Assembly: GCF_947507565.1 (NCBI RefSeq)
Contig: NC_089194.1
Span: 434,001-498,000, forward strand
Direction: 5' to 3'
DNA from: Oscarella lobularis
Taxonomy: Eukaryota > Porifera > Homoscleromorpha > Homosclerophorida > Oscarellidae
DNA: 64,000 bases
Part shown: one piece after another, positions 9,941 to 22,035 of the stretch
How the letters are laid out: every line of letters begins with the position of its first letter
How positions within the stretch are numbered: the first letter of the stretch is position 1
Notes under the pieces: generated by a model
What the model was told of the DNA's origin: nothing
The model's input: only the letters and a program-made list of their open reading frames with translations
The model's database searches: none
Program-made: the position numbers and the translations under genes

Positions 9941-11415
9941 GCCTAATTAATTAATAAAGCGATCTTCGATACCAGGCTTTCTTCGGATTGAGTGCAAATC
10001 TGTATACGGAGAGGGAGGTGAAAGCTTCACTTGGAGTTCGGTGTCGGTGAATGAATTTTTTAGGGCTTCACCAAATTAATTTTCACACTTTTCGCTAGGT
10101 TTTGCGCAGGACTGACCTAGGATAATTTCCATGTGGCTTTCTTAGCAAAGAAAATCTCCACTTCGTCGTAATTTATCTCCGGTTTCACTTTGATTTGAGT
10201 GCTTCGTCACTGCTACTAGCACGGGCACAAGAAGAAGACGCTCTAGAAACACAATAATAAGACAATAAAATTACCAAATAAATTATTATTGATGACGTGC
10301 GTTTACTTTCTCTTCTGCTCTTTTCCTGAATGCTCACGTACCTTAGACAAGCAAAGTTGCTTCCTAGAAACCGTTGGCTTTCTTCCCTTCTTCCCGCCGC
10401 CGCGCACTCATTCGATTGACGTTCTAGTCCCTCACGAAAACAACAGGATATACTATACTATCATAGATTAAATCTATGGCTCCATACAGGACAGCTAGAG
10501 ACACACATATATATAGGAGAAATTCTTCGTTTCTTTTAGTTCGATGTTGTTTAGGAACGTGCACGACTGAACATACACTGTAGACGTCACCGCTGTCACC
10601 ATATCAACGCTATGTTCCTATGAAAAAGAATAAAAAATGTGAAATCAAGTGTAGTCTCTACCTTCGCGCTCTCAACTTACACTATAAGCTCGTATAGCAC
10701 TTTACTGCACTAAAATACGTCCGAGACGGAGCTAATCGCCGCTAAGTCGATGGTGCCGGACGCGCGAGTGTCGGCGCTGAAGAAATAGTGAAGCGTTTGG
10801 CGGTTTTCCTCTTTCACTGAACTGTCGGGTTTGAATGCATCCTATGCGGCGGTAGAACAGCAATCGAAAAGCCGGTGAACTCGACTTCTTTCTCATTTTC
10901 AGAATTTATCCGGGATGTTGAAAGCTCCACTATTCGCGTCCGAATCCGCTCCGATCGCGGCAATCGTCGATGTTCTTGGCGATCGAATGCGTTCTTACTC
11001 GGTTTCTCTCGCCGTTTGAACAGCGAATATGGTGTAAGCCCTTTTCGATGGAGCAAATGACGCTGGTTTCTTCCTGCCCTCCCGGATATTATAGATTGTA
11101 ACGTTTCCTCGCCCAAAGTCGATAAGCGTTCCGTGACAGCCTAAAACTTTTTTTACTCACTGCTTTGACGACGACGTACTTTACAAGCTCAGTGCCGCTG
11201 ATCGAAGAGTATGCATGCCGGGTAGACCTGAAGTGAGCCAGACAATATATTTGATTTTTCCATAGGGCGAACGTACATATTGTGGCATTAACAACTCCAT
11301 ATATAATCTTGAACAGCACGACATGTAGAGTTTGCCTATTTACCTACGTCTTCTGAAGGTATAGAAGATGCCCCCAACCAGCATCAAAGAACTTTATTTC
11401 AATATGAAGCCCAAC
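9941..11415 (-). repeat. Repeat X, copy 2
   Basis: Matches copy 1 from its first bases (CTAATTAATTAAxxAGCGATCTTCGAT) and extends past copy 1's breakpoint to about 11415, sharing that outer end with copy 3 (GAAGATGCCCCCAACCAGC...). On the minus strand the outer end reads LHIEIKFFDAGWGHLLYLQK followed by a GTAAAT donor. A YMELLMPQY-like segment follows, so the family has at least one more upstream exon than copy 1 retains. Small insertions and deletions and a stop after the RKRYNL region suggest this copy is not functional. Confidence 0.7.
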
Positions 11416-11599
11416 GCAATTAACCTTCGCTCGCTTCAAAGCTGTTATCCCGCTTCAAACATCATGTTCATGTTTTTCCCAAGAACTTCCCATATTCCTG
11501 AAACAGAACTAGGGTTTCCTTGAGAACGTTAGCTTCACTGGCTGTGCCTGTGAATTTCAAAATCCTTTTGCTTTTGAGACAACCAAACAGCTACGTGGG

Positions 11600-12352
11600 T
11601 CTTGTTTGTGTCAACTGATTAATTTATCAATATCGTAACTATGTCACGTGATCTATTGCTTTCTTTTCCGCTATTCCATTTTCCGTCGTAGGCGTCTCCG
11701 TTGCTGCAATTACACTTTCCTTGCAAGTTGGGACGATCCTCCACCCATCGTCCGAGATATTCTTCACCCTTTGTTCCCGTATATACACCATGACCATTAC
11801 GCTGATACAGAAATAAATATTTTAGCTATTCAATACTAATGTGTCTCTTACTTAATTATTTTTCCACAGTCGGTTGTACGTGGAACCGTAGGCATACGTA
11901 ATTTGGCCACGCCCCTCGAGGAAATTATTTCCAAACTCCCCTCTAATAATTAAATAAGTGAATCCCTAGATTGCTATAGAAAATTAATTGTAAACATTTC
12001 CTGACGGAAAATGCATTTGCCGTCTCCATTTCTCTACACAAAGTCCAATCCCATCTCCTCTTCATTAAAAAGGGCGGAAGATCATCATCTTCATCATCAT
12101 CACGACCCCCACCAATAGATAAAGAGGAGACTGGTAGCAATGAAGCGTTTGAAGAAGACGATCACCATCATCATCAAAATATAGCCAACTTAATTAATGA
12201 TCAAATGAATGACTAACAAACCCTTATGTCTTAGTACAGTATTAGTCTGTGTGAGTCCCCCTACTCAAATTGCGAATTGTTTCCCTGCTACTACGTTTCG
12301 TTCGTCACCTGTCTAATATTTATTCGCCGCGAAAAAAATCGTTTTGACTGCA
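11600..12352 (-). pseudogene. MORN-repeat gene relic (partial duplicate)
   Basis: Bases 11600-12050 match 17390-17820 of the intact MORN gene, including intron sequences, and 12190-12352 match 18735-18890 upstream of it. The stretch between (about 12050-12190) differs and is rich in CAT/CAC triplets. Several substitutions break the MORN glycines and tyrosines, and one exon has a stop. It is a duplicated, internally deleted copy lying about 6 kb from its source. Confidence 0.75.
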
Positions 12353-12596
12353 TGCGAGCTAAGTAACTGGGTGGAGCGAACGGCTTACATTTCTGGGTCC
12401 CGATGACGTACTTGTTCAACATTGCAGCGATGTTTTTCGTCGCATTGACGTGAAGAATGGGAATATGTGGGTTCAACAGGACCTGTTTGCAGTCGAATAG
12501 ATGGCGCATTTGCATTGAATTTGCTTCGGTGTCTCCACGGGCTCGGAGGGCGGCCCCACACGCACTTGTGTAGGCTAAACACATTTTCAATTGCAA
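12291..12596 (-). CDS. Hypothetical ORF, 101 codons
   Basis: An open minus-strand frame containing FDCKQVLLNPHIPILHVNAT and IAAMLNKYVIGTQKCKPF. The composition is protein-like but I recognise no family. Its 3' part overlaps DNA duplicated at about 18.8 kb, so it may be a relic or an artefact. Confidence 0.25.
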   Translation of the reverse strand: MQLKMCLAYTSACGAALRARGDTEANSMQMRHLFDCKQVLLNPHIPILHVNATKNIAAMLNKYVIGTQKCKPFAPPSYLARMQSKRFFSRRINIRQVTNET

Positions 12597-12811
12597 AATC
12601 TACTCATAATAAAAAACCGAGATGGAAAGAGTTCTGGGATAAAAGAAAGAAGAAAACGTAGAGACATAATGGGAAGGAGCCAACTATTAGGAAAAAGGGG
12701 ACGGGAGAAAATTAAAATATTGCTAACGCTAAACACGAAGGAAGCGCACAAATAAAACATAATAAAGACGTTAATGCAATATCAGGAAACAGGATTACTA
12801 GACTAAAACCG

Positions 12812-15800
12812 CTACTGAAAAGCAATTTGTTGCCGGTAAGCGGCTTCGACGTTATGGCGATGAATACTACACTGCTCACAAACTTTAATGAGGACATCTA
12901 CTGTTGCCTCGGAGCCCTTGTCTTGCACCCAATCCTCTATGACCGCAATAGACCGAAGTAAGTGACTGCGGTACTTCTCTCTGTACTGCACCACGCCGGA
13001 AGCACCGACTTCTGCTCTTAAAAAGGGAACAAGGAGTTCCCAATTTGCTTTTGCTGCTAGCGTCGCGACGGCACGAATTAAGGCGGGGTCTATCACCTTA
13101 GGAAGCGAACCTACAAAAAGACAAACTTGAAGGAAACGAAAATTTGTGCTTTTTATATATATCGACAAGTCCGTCTTACCTTCACAAATAGCCGGTAGTT
13201 GCTCGAACCAAACGTTTATTTGAAGAAAATCTTCACCATTCGCAGCCAGTGGTTCATCAAACGGATTCGAGAGTTGGGCAACGCTCGGAGAATACTCCTC
13301 CTCGTCGCTATAAATCACAGCAAGATTACTGAGATCAATACCCAACTCCTTCTCGATCTGGATGGCTTCTTTTATTTGACAACATATGCTGTATTTGAAA
13401 CCTCGCATGCCCTGTTGACAAATGGACTTCATTCGTCGCCGAAACTCGTTTTTGATCGAGGCTAAGAACTTCCGGCTAATCTTTTTTGGGTCTTCTTCTT
13501 TATTGATGAAACGAATTGTTAGAGCTACCCATTTGCCTCGGCTCTGATACAACAATTCCACTTCAACTGCAAACAGAAAAATACGAAACATAGCATTTTA
13601 GTGTCTTTGAGGAGAAACATGTATTGCTGTGCACGCGTACCTCGTACTGACGATTCTTCATCGTTCACCAAAAAGATGCATTGGTGACGAGAAACTCGAG
13701 GCTTTTTCGAATACAAATTTAGAAAACGGGTCACAAGACGGAAGTAGAGACATTCAGGAACAAACTTCAGTTTTGTAGGAATGACGATAAGAGGAGCCGG
13801 AAAAAGAGATGAGTAAGTGTGCTCTTCCCAGCGAGTTCGCGACGAAAGAAACGACTCCCTTAGCATCGACGGAACATAAAATTCATTTGCAGACAATTCA
13901 GCAAGAGGTGCGATGACGTCAAGAAGTTGCAAAAGCCGAACGATTAGTTTATTTTCATTTTCAATGCTCTCAGGGTTGTCGTCCTCTGAAGAATCGGAAC
14001 CACCGCTAACTGACTTGGCCCCTTGTCTCATTTGCTTGAGACGGTACTTCATTAGTTCGCTAGACATTATTCCTGTTTTTTTAAGGTAATTCCACTCCGG
14101 TTCCAGATTCGGACCCGGCTTAGAAGCCGTGACAAACGCTGATAGAGCTTTGATTACCCACGTAGGACTCGTAAAAACAATGTCTTTCAAGCCGTCTACT
14201 TCTGGGTAGTAGAGAATTGCTCCAACATTGGCAAGATACATTATATATATAACGCCGCCAGAATTTCGTCGCGACTTGATATAGCACAGATTTTCGGCTG
14301 CTGAGCGATCTCTGCTATTTCGTCCACTCTGGCCACAATCGTTTTCATGCTTTTGCGCCAACGGAAAAGGAGAAGTTCAAGGTACACCCAAAATAGGGGC
14401 TGTTTTTGCATTCGCCTGCAATACGTCGAAGCCATGCGATCTACTCTTCGTCGAATTTCCTCAACAGTTCGGCACGGAGAACCCGAACCAGATGCGGAAT
14501 TGTCTATTAGAAATATTCGCTGAATGAAATGACTCATCTCGCGAAAGTCTTCATCGTCTTTCCTTTCTTCGGCGCCTCTTTTGGGCAAAACGATGTGCCT
14601 AACAAATTCGCTGTCTCGTAGAAGTTCCTCAAAACGTTGTCCTTGCTGGCTTAACCATTTGGCTGAATCAGGAAACCTTTGCTTTTCGTTCTCCACGACG
14701 TCTCGTAAGATTGAGACCGTGCTCGTGACACATTTCAATGTGTACGTCATCGTCGGATAAGCCGGAAGGAAGAGACAATTGAATCAGATCGCTCACGAAT
14801 TCGTCGTCAAGGAGACCCTGCGATTGTTTGGCGTCGAATGTGAAGAGGGTCAAGCTCATTGACGTCTTTGGAGTCGGCGAAAGAGCGGTGCGGGAGTGAA
14901 TTCGAAGGATTGATCCCGTATTTGGGATGGAGATTTCCGCTCCTTTGTCCAATGAGACTGGAGTGGCGAATCTCTTCCATCGAGTGAAGATGAGAACGCT
15001 TTGAGGCGTTACGACGGAAATTACGTCTTCTACTCGTTGGGGGGACGGATGCAACAATTCGCGTTCTTTTTGAGACAACCCTTCGCAATTCTACACAAAT
15101 GAAAATAATTATGTGACGATTAAATATTGATTTCTACCATTGTCGTAGAGTTGGAACGAAACGGCGCATTCTTGTCGTATTTTGAAGTTTCTTCTTTGAT
15201 TGGTTCGTTCAAATCGTGTCGAAGAAGTTTCTCACTAACATTCTTCAAATCTATGCAACAATAAAATTAAGTAAAACGGCTATATTGAAAATTATTTACC
15301 GTATTTCAAAATATCTAATAACGCCTCTGGTTTCGGCTCAGTTACTTTATAGGGTGATCCTCCATATCGCAGAATAAAGAGAAGACCTCTTCTAACAATA
15401 GAGCAGACTGATTGTTGCCCTGTTGGAATGGGCTCATCTGATATTGACACCTGTCAAATGAAATTTGTCATCTTAGAATATCATATGAAAATATTTCAAT
15501 TACGTTTTTGCACCTTTGAAAGTCAATTAAAATCATTTGGGCCAGAGACAGAGGAAACCAGTCTTTCCCAAATCCCCACAAGAGAAAAGCAACTGGTACC
15601 CCTAATGTGGGAATATCAACAACAACCGTCGAATGTTGGAATCGAGGAATGAGATGATAATCCAATTTCATTTCAATCCACTCCTACGCAAATAAATCAC
15701 ATTAATTAATTAATTACAAAGCTATCTCATTACCAGTGAACTGAACATGAACAGAAAAGCATCAGGAAATACTCCCCCAGGACCGAAACCGCCAAAGAGA

Positions 15801-16497
15801 ATTGCTCGATTAATATCAATTGTAGTGAAGGAATGTCCGGATAGAGGATGTGGTTTTTTTCCTGTGCATTGAGCTGGAATCCAATTCCCTTCAAACAAAT
15901 GTCTACATTCAATTGAAAATAATTTTACACGTCACTCACTCTTTTGAATGCAAAACAACCAAACTTCATTGTTAAACCCCTGTCAGGATATTTTGAATGA
16001 GGAATGAATTGAGATCCGTCTGGTATTGGTGAAACAATCTTTGTTCCGTATCCGCCCATTATGACGAGATGTTCGTCTCCTTTCTTCCCTAACACGCACA
16101 TTCCATGGCTCTCTCTCCCGCTGGGCGTTGATTGGTCATTGGAATGGATTCGTTCCCATTCCAACGTCAATCCATTCAATTTGTGAACATCGTTAAAAAA
16201 GACAACATGGCCAGGAGACGAGGAGTATTGACCACCAAATTGATAAATGTCCCGATTTTGGACGACACCGATTCGGGCGCCGAGACATGGATGGGGAAGG
16301 TCGGATGGGCTATTGGATGTTGCTCGTCGTTGATTCCATTCACTCGTCGAAAGATTCAAACACTCGATCAAATCGGGAGAACACAAGTAATTCTTTCCCG
16401 TCGATTCTCTCACCGCTACTCCTCCCCACACAAGCATTTCATCATTGATCACGGCGGCGACGTGTCCAAATCGCGACGACGGAAACACGGATGACAT
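12812..16497 (-). CDS. Kelch-COR-Death domain protein (Roco-like, no Roc seen)
   Basis: A multi-exon minus-strand gene. The start is taken at 16497 (MSSVFPSSRFGHVAAV), where the Kelch repeats begin; an in-frame upstream Met at 16590 would add a hydrophobic leader. Exons are near 15951-16497, 15734-15885, 15514-15683, 15300-15450, 15138-15250, then 15090 downward, 13641 upward, 13180-13566 and 12812-13110, most with good GT-AG ends. Kelch motifs: VWGGV, YQFGGQYSS, VIMGGYG, ILFGGFGPGG. A COR domain follows (LANVGAILYYPEV, IVFTSPTWVIKAL, FYVPSMLRESF), then a C-terminal Death domain (WELLVPFLRAEVG, IEDWVQDKGSEATVDVLIKVC). No GTP-binding Roc motifs are visible. Two frame breaks need checking: one in a TA run at 14242-14250 inside the COR motif, one between 14668 and 14750. 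Either sequencing errors or early decay. Role inferred: intracellular adaptor/scaffold. Confidence 0.7.
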
Positions 16498-16785
16498 TTT
16501 CGAAGAGGAGAAACGGTTTGAGAGAACGGAATCGAGTGCTTCGATCAAAACGAGTCTAAAACCAAGGAAAATGACGATTGATAGACGCACAAATCGTTTG
16601 TTGTCATCGCAATGACCTTTGAAGAACGACTCAATCGCTCCAGCGACGACGAAAACGGCTCAAAAACGAGAAATTACGACATGAGTACGACGCCGTTGAA
16701 ATCACGTGGCAACATCATCACGTGACTAAAAAACGTGAGCCTAATCATTATCATGCATTGAAAAATGTAAAAAAGTGTTTTATTT

Positions 16786-18692
16786 TTAAAATTCATTAGG
16801 AGTAATTGTTGGCAGTTCAGCTGCGGTCGTTTCGCTGCCACTTACTAGAATTCCTCGTTGCCACATTTGATGTTCCGTCGCCCCGGAAACCAATTTTCGA
16901 AAACCACGCCCATGTTTCTTATCATCCTGCCATTCCCCGTCATATTTCTCGCGTAACATTATCTCGGCTCCCTTACCGTGTCTCCGCCCATTTTCCCATT
17001 CTCCATCATACATCGTAGCCCCGTTCAATTTACTCATAAAGAGCCCCTTCCCGTGCATTTTATCTCCCTTCCACTGGCCCTTATACGTCGTACCGCCGCC
17101 CCAATCCATTTCCCCCTCTCCCTCACGAACATTCTCACACCTGCCCTTGTATTGAAAGCCACTCGAATACGTCATCACTCCCTCACCATGCCTCTAAATA
17201 AATATACGAAATAATACCTATTTAATTATTATTGATTCATATACCATTCCATTGAGAGTTTCTCCTTCACAGTGCGATTTATCAGCGTACGTAAACGTCC
17301 CCTTTCCAGTGATGCAATCGCTTTTAAACTGCCCTTCGTATACGTCCCCATTCGCAAAGGTAAAAACACCAATGCCATGACGCTGATTAATTAATCAATA
17401 TCAATATCGTAACTATTGCACGTGATCTATTCCTTACTTTTCCGCTATTCCATTGTCCGTCGTAGACGTCTCCGTTGCTGTATTTACACTTTCCCTGCAA
17501 GTGGGGACGATCCTCAAACCATCGTCCGTCATACTCTTCACCGTTGGTTCCCGTATATACCCCGTGACCATTACGCTGATACAGAATTAAATATTTTAGC
17601 TATTCAATTCCACTAAGTCTCTTACTTGATTCTTCTTCCACAGTCCGTTGTATGTGGAACCGTCGGCATACGTCATTTTGCCACGCCCCTCAAGGAAATT
17701 ATTTCGAAACTCCCCTCTAATAATTAAATAAGTGAATCCCTAGATTGCTATAGGAAATTACTTGTAAACATTTCCAGAAGGGAAATGCATTTCTCCGTCT
17801 CCGTTTCTCTACACAAATAGAGAGATACATACTAGCTAATTGATTCTATGTGTCATTGTACCTGAGATTCTTTCCAATTTCCTTCATATTTAGATTTTGT
17901 AGAGGACGACTGCCACACCCCTTTCCCTTCAATTTCTCCGTTAACAAAAGTCCCTTCAAAACGATCCCCACTAGCTAACTCAATAACAGCCTAAACCCAA
18001 TTATTTAATCAATTAAAACTAGAACTTTCATTGTCTACTTTTCCGTGTTTAATCCCATCCTTCCACTGCCCCTTATAAACGTCATCATTGCAGTATCTCG
18101 TCTCCCCATACCCATCTGAAAAAACCACTTAAATTTACCTTAAAAATATTCTATTGATCTTATTAACTGGGCATGTCTTCTTCCCCGTGTCCCTTATATC
18201 GTTCTCCCGTATTATAAGTCAACTCTCCTTCCCCACATCGTTCATGTTCAACCCAATCCCCCTAAGTAGCACTTTATATATCACGATATTACGTCACTTT
18301 TATTTTTTACAGAGTAGCTCGTTTTATTGGGCCACGTGAGATGACCACGTCCATGACGCTAAAACCAATTAAATTAATAAATAATAATAGTCTAAACACT
18401 ATTACCTTGGCATCATTCCATTGCCCTACGTAATGCCTACCGTTTTTATAATGAAAAGCAGCAGCGCGAATTTCTAATAAAAAATAAATAATATTTTCTA
18501 TATACGTGCACGTGGACTAACGAATTTCAATTTTCTCGCCGGAATTCGACTTCCCAGCGCACTGCCTAAGATATCCTTGAACGGAATCATTCAATTTCTG
18601 AAGCCAAAATTTCTTCTCGTTCCTCGAACGACAATAGATCGTGTAGGGACGATCAGGAGTAAAAATCTCAATGGCATCCTCTCGCGCTAAGA
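16786..18692 (-). CDS. PH-MORN repeat protein (alsin-like segment), 5' end missing
   Basis: A minus-strand gene of about a dozen short exons. The first visible exon (about 18525-18692) encodes the last strand and helix of a PH domain (YTIYCRSRNEKKFWLQKLND). It is followed by about 12 MORN units, for example GRHYVGQWND, GEGELTYNTGERYKGH, DVYKGQWKDGIKHGK, GKMTYADGSTYNGLWK, DVYDGQWNSGK and GKGLFMSKLNGATMYDGEW. The stop is at 16786. PH followed by MORN repeats is the order found in ALS2 (alsin), where the MORN units bind membranes or partners. The RCC1, DH and VPS9 parts of alsin are not visible, so this may be a shorter relative. An acceptor at about 18692 shows that at least one upstream exon should exist; I cannot find it in the next 2 kb. 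A partial copy lies at 11600-12352. Confidence 0.7.
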
Positions 18693-18892
18693 AAAAAAAT
18701 ACCAAACGTAGATAATCAATAGCTAGCCAATGATGAAAAGAATGACTAACAAACCCTTATGTCTTACTACTAGTCTGTGTGAGTCCCTCTACTCAAATTA
18801 CGATTTTTCTATTCAACTACGTTTTGTTCGTCATCTGTCTAATAGTTATTCGCCGCGAAAAAAAATCGTTTTGACTGCATGGAACTGCGTTG

Positions 18893-20708
18893 GTGCCTTT
18901 TCTTTTTAGGTTTTGTTTACAGGTTACTGTAACTTTTTTTTTTTTGGTTCACTTCTTTTCATTTTCTCAGGTTTTTTATTTTGTTTATAGGTTTTTGATT
19001 TCATTAGCAGCTTTCTAATTTGTATTTACACGTTTTGTTTAATGTTATATTTATTATTAAACTATTTACTTTTTAGGTTATGATTGATTCTAATAAGAAT
19101 TCAATTTAGCTGGAACATATGTTTGGAAAGATAAGCGTTTTTATTACCGTAATATTTACTGACACGTTATTGGCAGGTGGTATGTACGGGTAACGGAAGA
19201 AATACCTCGGAAATAAGAAGAGTGAACCTTTTTAATTAAGCATGTTAATTGTATTGAGTACGTAGAGCATGCTTTTTTCATCCTGATCTCCATTGTATGG
19301 AGACAGAGTCTGCAGGAGCGCGCGTTCCTTGTAAAGCGCGCGAATGGACGTCGCTCCACTCGCGTGCCCAAAGACGGCATAAGTGCGCGCACGTGCCTTT
19401 ACTAACGATGCGCTCGTCCTTCGCGGTCGCTTCACTCGCGCAGAGTAAATCCGTTGCGTGTGCGCGCTCTTTCCCAGGCTCTCACGTAAAAGTAGGTAAA
19501 TTTATGTCGAAATTTTTACTTATAATGTCCCGGATATAATAAAAATTAAATTTAAAATACGCTTTCACGTCCGTCGTCTTTCTGCCGCCGCTTGACCTCC
19601 TCGCCAAGCGATGGGACTGAGACTGCAGTCCCCACAGTGGACTTTACCCAAGTCCACAGGGGGTCAGCGGATTAACCTCCGGCCGCCAGGGAGGGTGGCG
19701 CATATTAACCTCCAGCCCACAAGGTGGGAGACTTTAACCCAAGTCCCCAGGGTTATGCCTTCGTCTACGTCTTCTTCTTTCTTCATCTGTGTCGTCCACG
19801 TTTCAGGTAGAGGAGCAAACTGAAATCAAAGTAGAATCATATTCTAATCGTAATCTACGACCTTGTGCTGTAGAAGCATTGCGGAGGGGGAAACGGATCT
19901 ATATGCCAATATCAACCACTACAATAAAATGCCCCAATATTAGTCAAAATTGAAGACTTTAGGTCAATTTGGCACCGGAGAGTCAAACATCCAACAAATC
20001 CCAACTGTTTCATAAGGAACTATGAAGAACTGGAGAGATGACCGAATCGACCAAAAACCGTGTGCTATAGTTCAGGGATTCTAAAAAATCTTCACCTCAC
20101 GGATATCTATCTAAACGCGCTAGATCGATTCCGATACGCTAGAATAACGATCTCGCGCCGTCAAACGGATCGTGGAAGTCAAAATTCGCGAGGAAAAAAC
20201 GCTAATTGATTCGGGGGCCCCCAAAGCGTACCTGTTCCTGTTTCCTCCAACTTCAGCGTGATTTCTCGATCACAAAGCGCGCCGCAGTCGGAGATTACTG
20301 CAGAAAAGGGAGGCGAATGTGATCGGCAACGTCCAGACTAAAGGATTGCCTTTTCATCGCGAAAAACGGGAACCCGATCGCCCTTACGCTTACCGACGCC
20401 GTATCTGGCATTTTTCGTTCTCTTCGATCAACATGCCGTGCGGAAAATGCACCTTTTCTTCGTCTACGCCACGTTCTTCTTCTTTCTTCGATCACGTGTT
20501 CGATGTCCGGGCCGTTCGACAAGCGCGCGAAAAGGAGAAAAAAGAAGACATCATTCGACTAGTGTGTCTGTATCCTGGTATTATTTCTTGCGTAAGCCTA
20601 GGTGTTCTTCTGTCCGTCCTTAGAGACGTACATGACGGCAGAACGATTTAGCCATGTGGGTGGTAAAACATCTTTCTACCTGATATATGTCTATATGATG
20701 ATTTAGAA
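18893..20708. other. Spacer with no recognised gene
   Basis: Starts with T-rich DNA (T run near 18930), then a CpG-rich island-like block at about 19290-19480, then text with repeated TTAACCTCC...AGG and ACCCAAGTCC phrases at about 19650-19755. Open frames at 19232-19435 and 20319-20651 have no recognisable domain. The missing 5' exon of the MORN gene could lie here, but I cannot point to it. Confidence 0.4.
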
Positions 20709-21099
20709 CTCACCGTCGAATAACGAAGGAATTGATTTGTTGGCTAACTGCGCGAGAATCCCGTTCACAAAGTACCTGAAACCCAATTGGTTGACCTCAC
20801 TACCGTATAGGAACGAATTAAAGCAAACTATCGCTAAGATACGACACTTTTCTCACGCAATCGATCTGTCTTGTTTATTCCAGCTTCCTTTGACCAGCCG
20901 ATCATCCAGCCAACGTTTTCGCCAAACTGCGTGAACCTCAGCAAAAGCCTAGAATCGAGCTTTAAAGACATTGGACTCATAACTATCAAAGAATTCACCA
21001 ATATTATTGTTTGAACCAGAATACTTAAAGGGAACACGATGTCTCCTTTTATGTCTTCGTTTTGGCGTCCCCAATCCTTTTTAGTACTTGACTCACCAA

Positions 21100-21188
21100 A
21101 ATATCAAGTCATATAAACATAAAATTGAAATTAGATATAAACATACCATTGAAATTAGATATAAACATACCTTTGAAATTAGTCATAC
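21100..21188. repeat. Tandem repeat, about 26 bases x 3
   Basis: TTGAAATTAGATATAAACAT is repeated three times in a row with few changes, inside the topoisomerase relic. Confidence 0.75.
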
Positions 21189-21307
21189 ACTTATTGATCT
21201 GTTCCTTGGCAATCTCCTTCAGCTGACGTCGAGCAAACGTCAGGAAAAATCCGTTGAACTGATGTACGCAGGAGAATATCTTATCGAATATCATTCTCTT
21301 CTTCTCG

Positions 21308-21545
21308 ACTATGAGCCTGAAGGGGCTCCCTGGTCAAATCGACCTGTTCAAAACGCGGAGATGAACGCGTTAACTATTTGCAGCGAGAGGAAGGGTGAGG
21401 GACATGCGCATAGTCAGGTTTTCTTCTTCTCGATTTTCATCGCTATGAGCCTATAAAGAGGCCCCCGGTCAAATCGACTTGTGAAAACGAGGAGATGAAC
21501 GCATTATCGATTCTCAGCGAGAGTAAGGGCGAGGGAGATGCGCAT
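21308..21545. repeat. Tandem duplication of a 130-base leader segment
   Basis: Bases about 21310-21425 and 21441-21545 are similar throughout (ATGAGCCT...GGTCAAATCGAC...GAGATGAACGC...GATGCGCATA). The same text, CCTATAAAGxGxCCCCGGT, occurs in the first intron of the intact topoisomerase gene at about 36670. So this is its leader/intron region, duplicated in the relic. Confidence 0.6.
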
Positions 21546-22035
21546 ATAGTGAGGTTTTAGAAGAGAGGCGTGTAAGCGAAGGAAAAGTGTTCGCTCTTAC
21601 TCGATCTACGTACCTGCAAAGCTTTCTCCATGTGGCAGAAACTTCACGCGCGATGCTCTCTATCTCGCTGGCCTTTGCAAATGGAGCGATGGAAAGCACG
21701 GTCTCCGACCAAACGCTGCGCACCCGGATAAACGTTCGTATCTACAGTACTCTACTTTGAAAAATCCACTGCTATTTTCCCCCGCAACGCTAGGTATTCG
21801 TTTTGAATCTATCTAAAAGAAAAGACATGCACTTTTGAAAGATATATGTTTTGTTCACCATCAAATCATTGTCAGATTACACACCACCTGACCAAAAACG
21901 TGACTAGTAAAGAATCTCCTTTACGCTAACACGCACATAACTACCTAGCCCTTAGTGATAATTGTCGTTAACATACGGCAATGTGTAAAGTGATTATATT
22001 ATTTGAAATCGGGCCTAGTCCAAGGACAACATGAC

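Larger units (their letters stand above)
20709..21631 (-). pseudogene. DNA topoisomerase II relic
   Basis: Read on the minus strand, this holds scattered pieces of the gene at 31354-36862. A first exon MEKALQ followed by a GTACGTAG donor (21631 down) matches MEKPLE there. A degraded second exon has FDKIF near 21280. At about 21060-21085 is the tail of the conserved KYYKGLGT block. At 20715-20935 are the pieces matching 34117-34420. Most of the gene between is deleted and the frames are broken. Confidence 0.65.

Noticed and set aside
16498-16590. Start of the Kelch-COR-Death protein at 16590 with a signal peptide
   Set aside because: COR and Death domains work inside cells and the Kelch repeat starts exactly at the downstream Met. 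The upstream extension is possible but less likely.
20319-20651. 110-codon open frame as a gene
   Set aside because: Biased serine- and arginine-rich text in a GC-rich stretch with overlapping open frames, no domain, no splice context.
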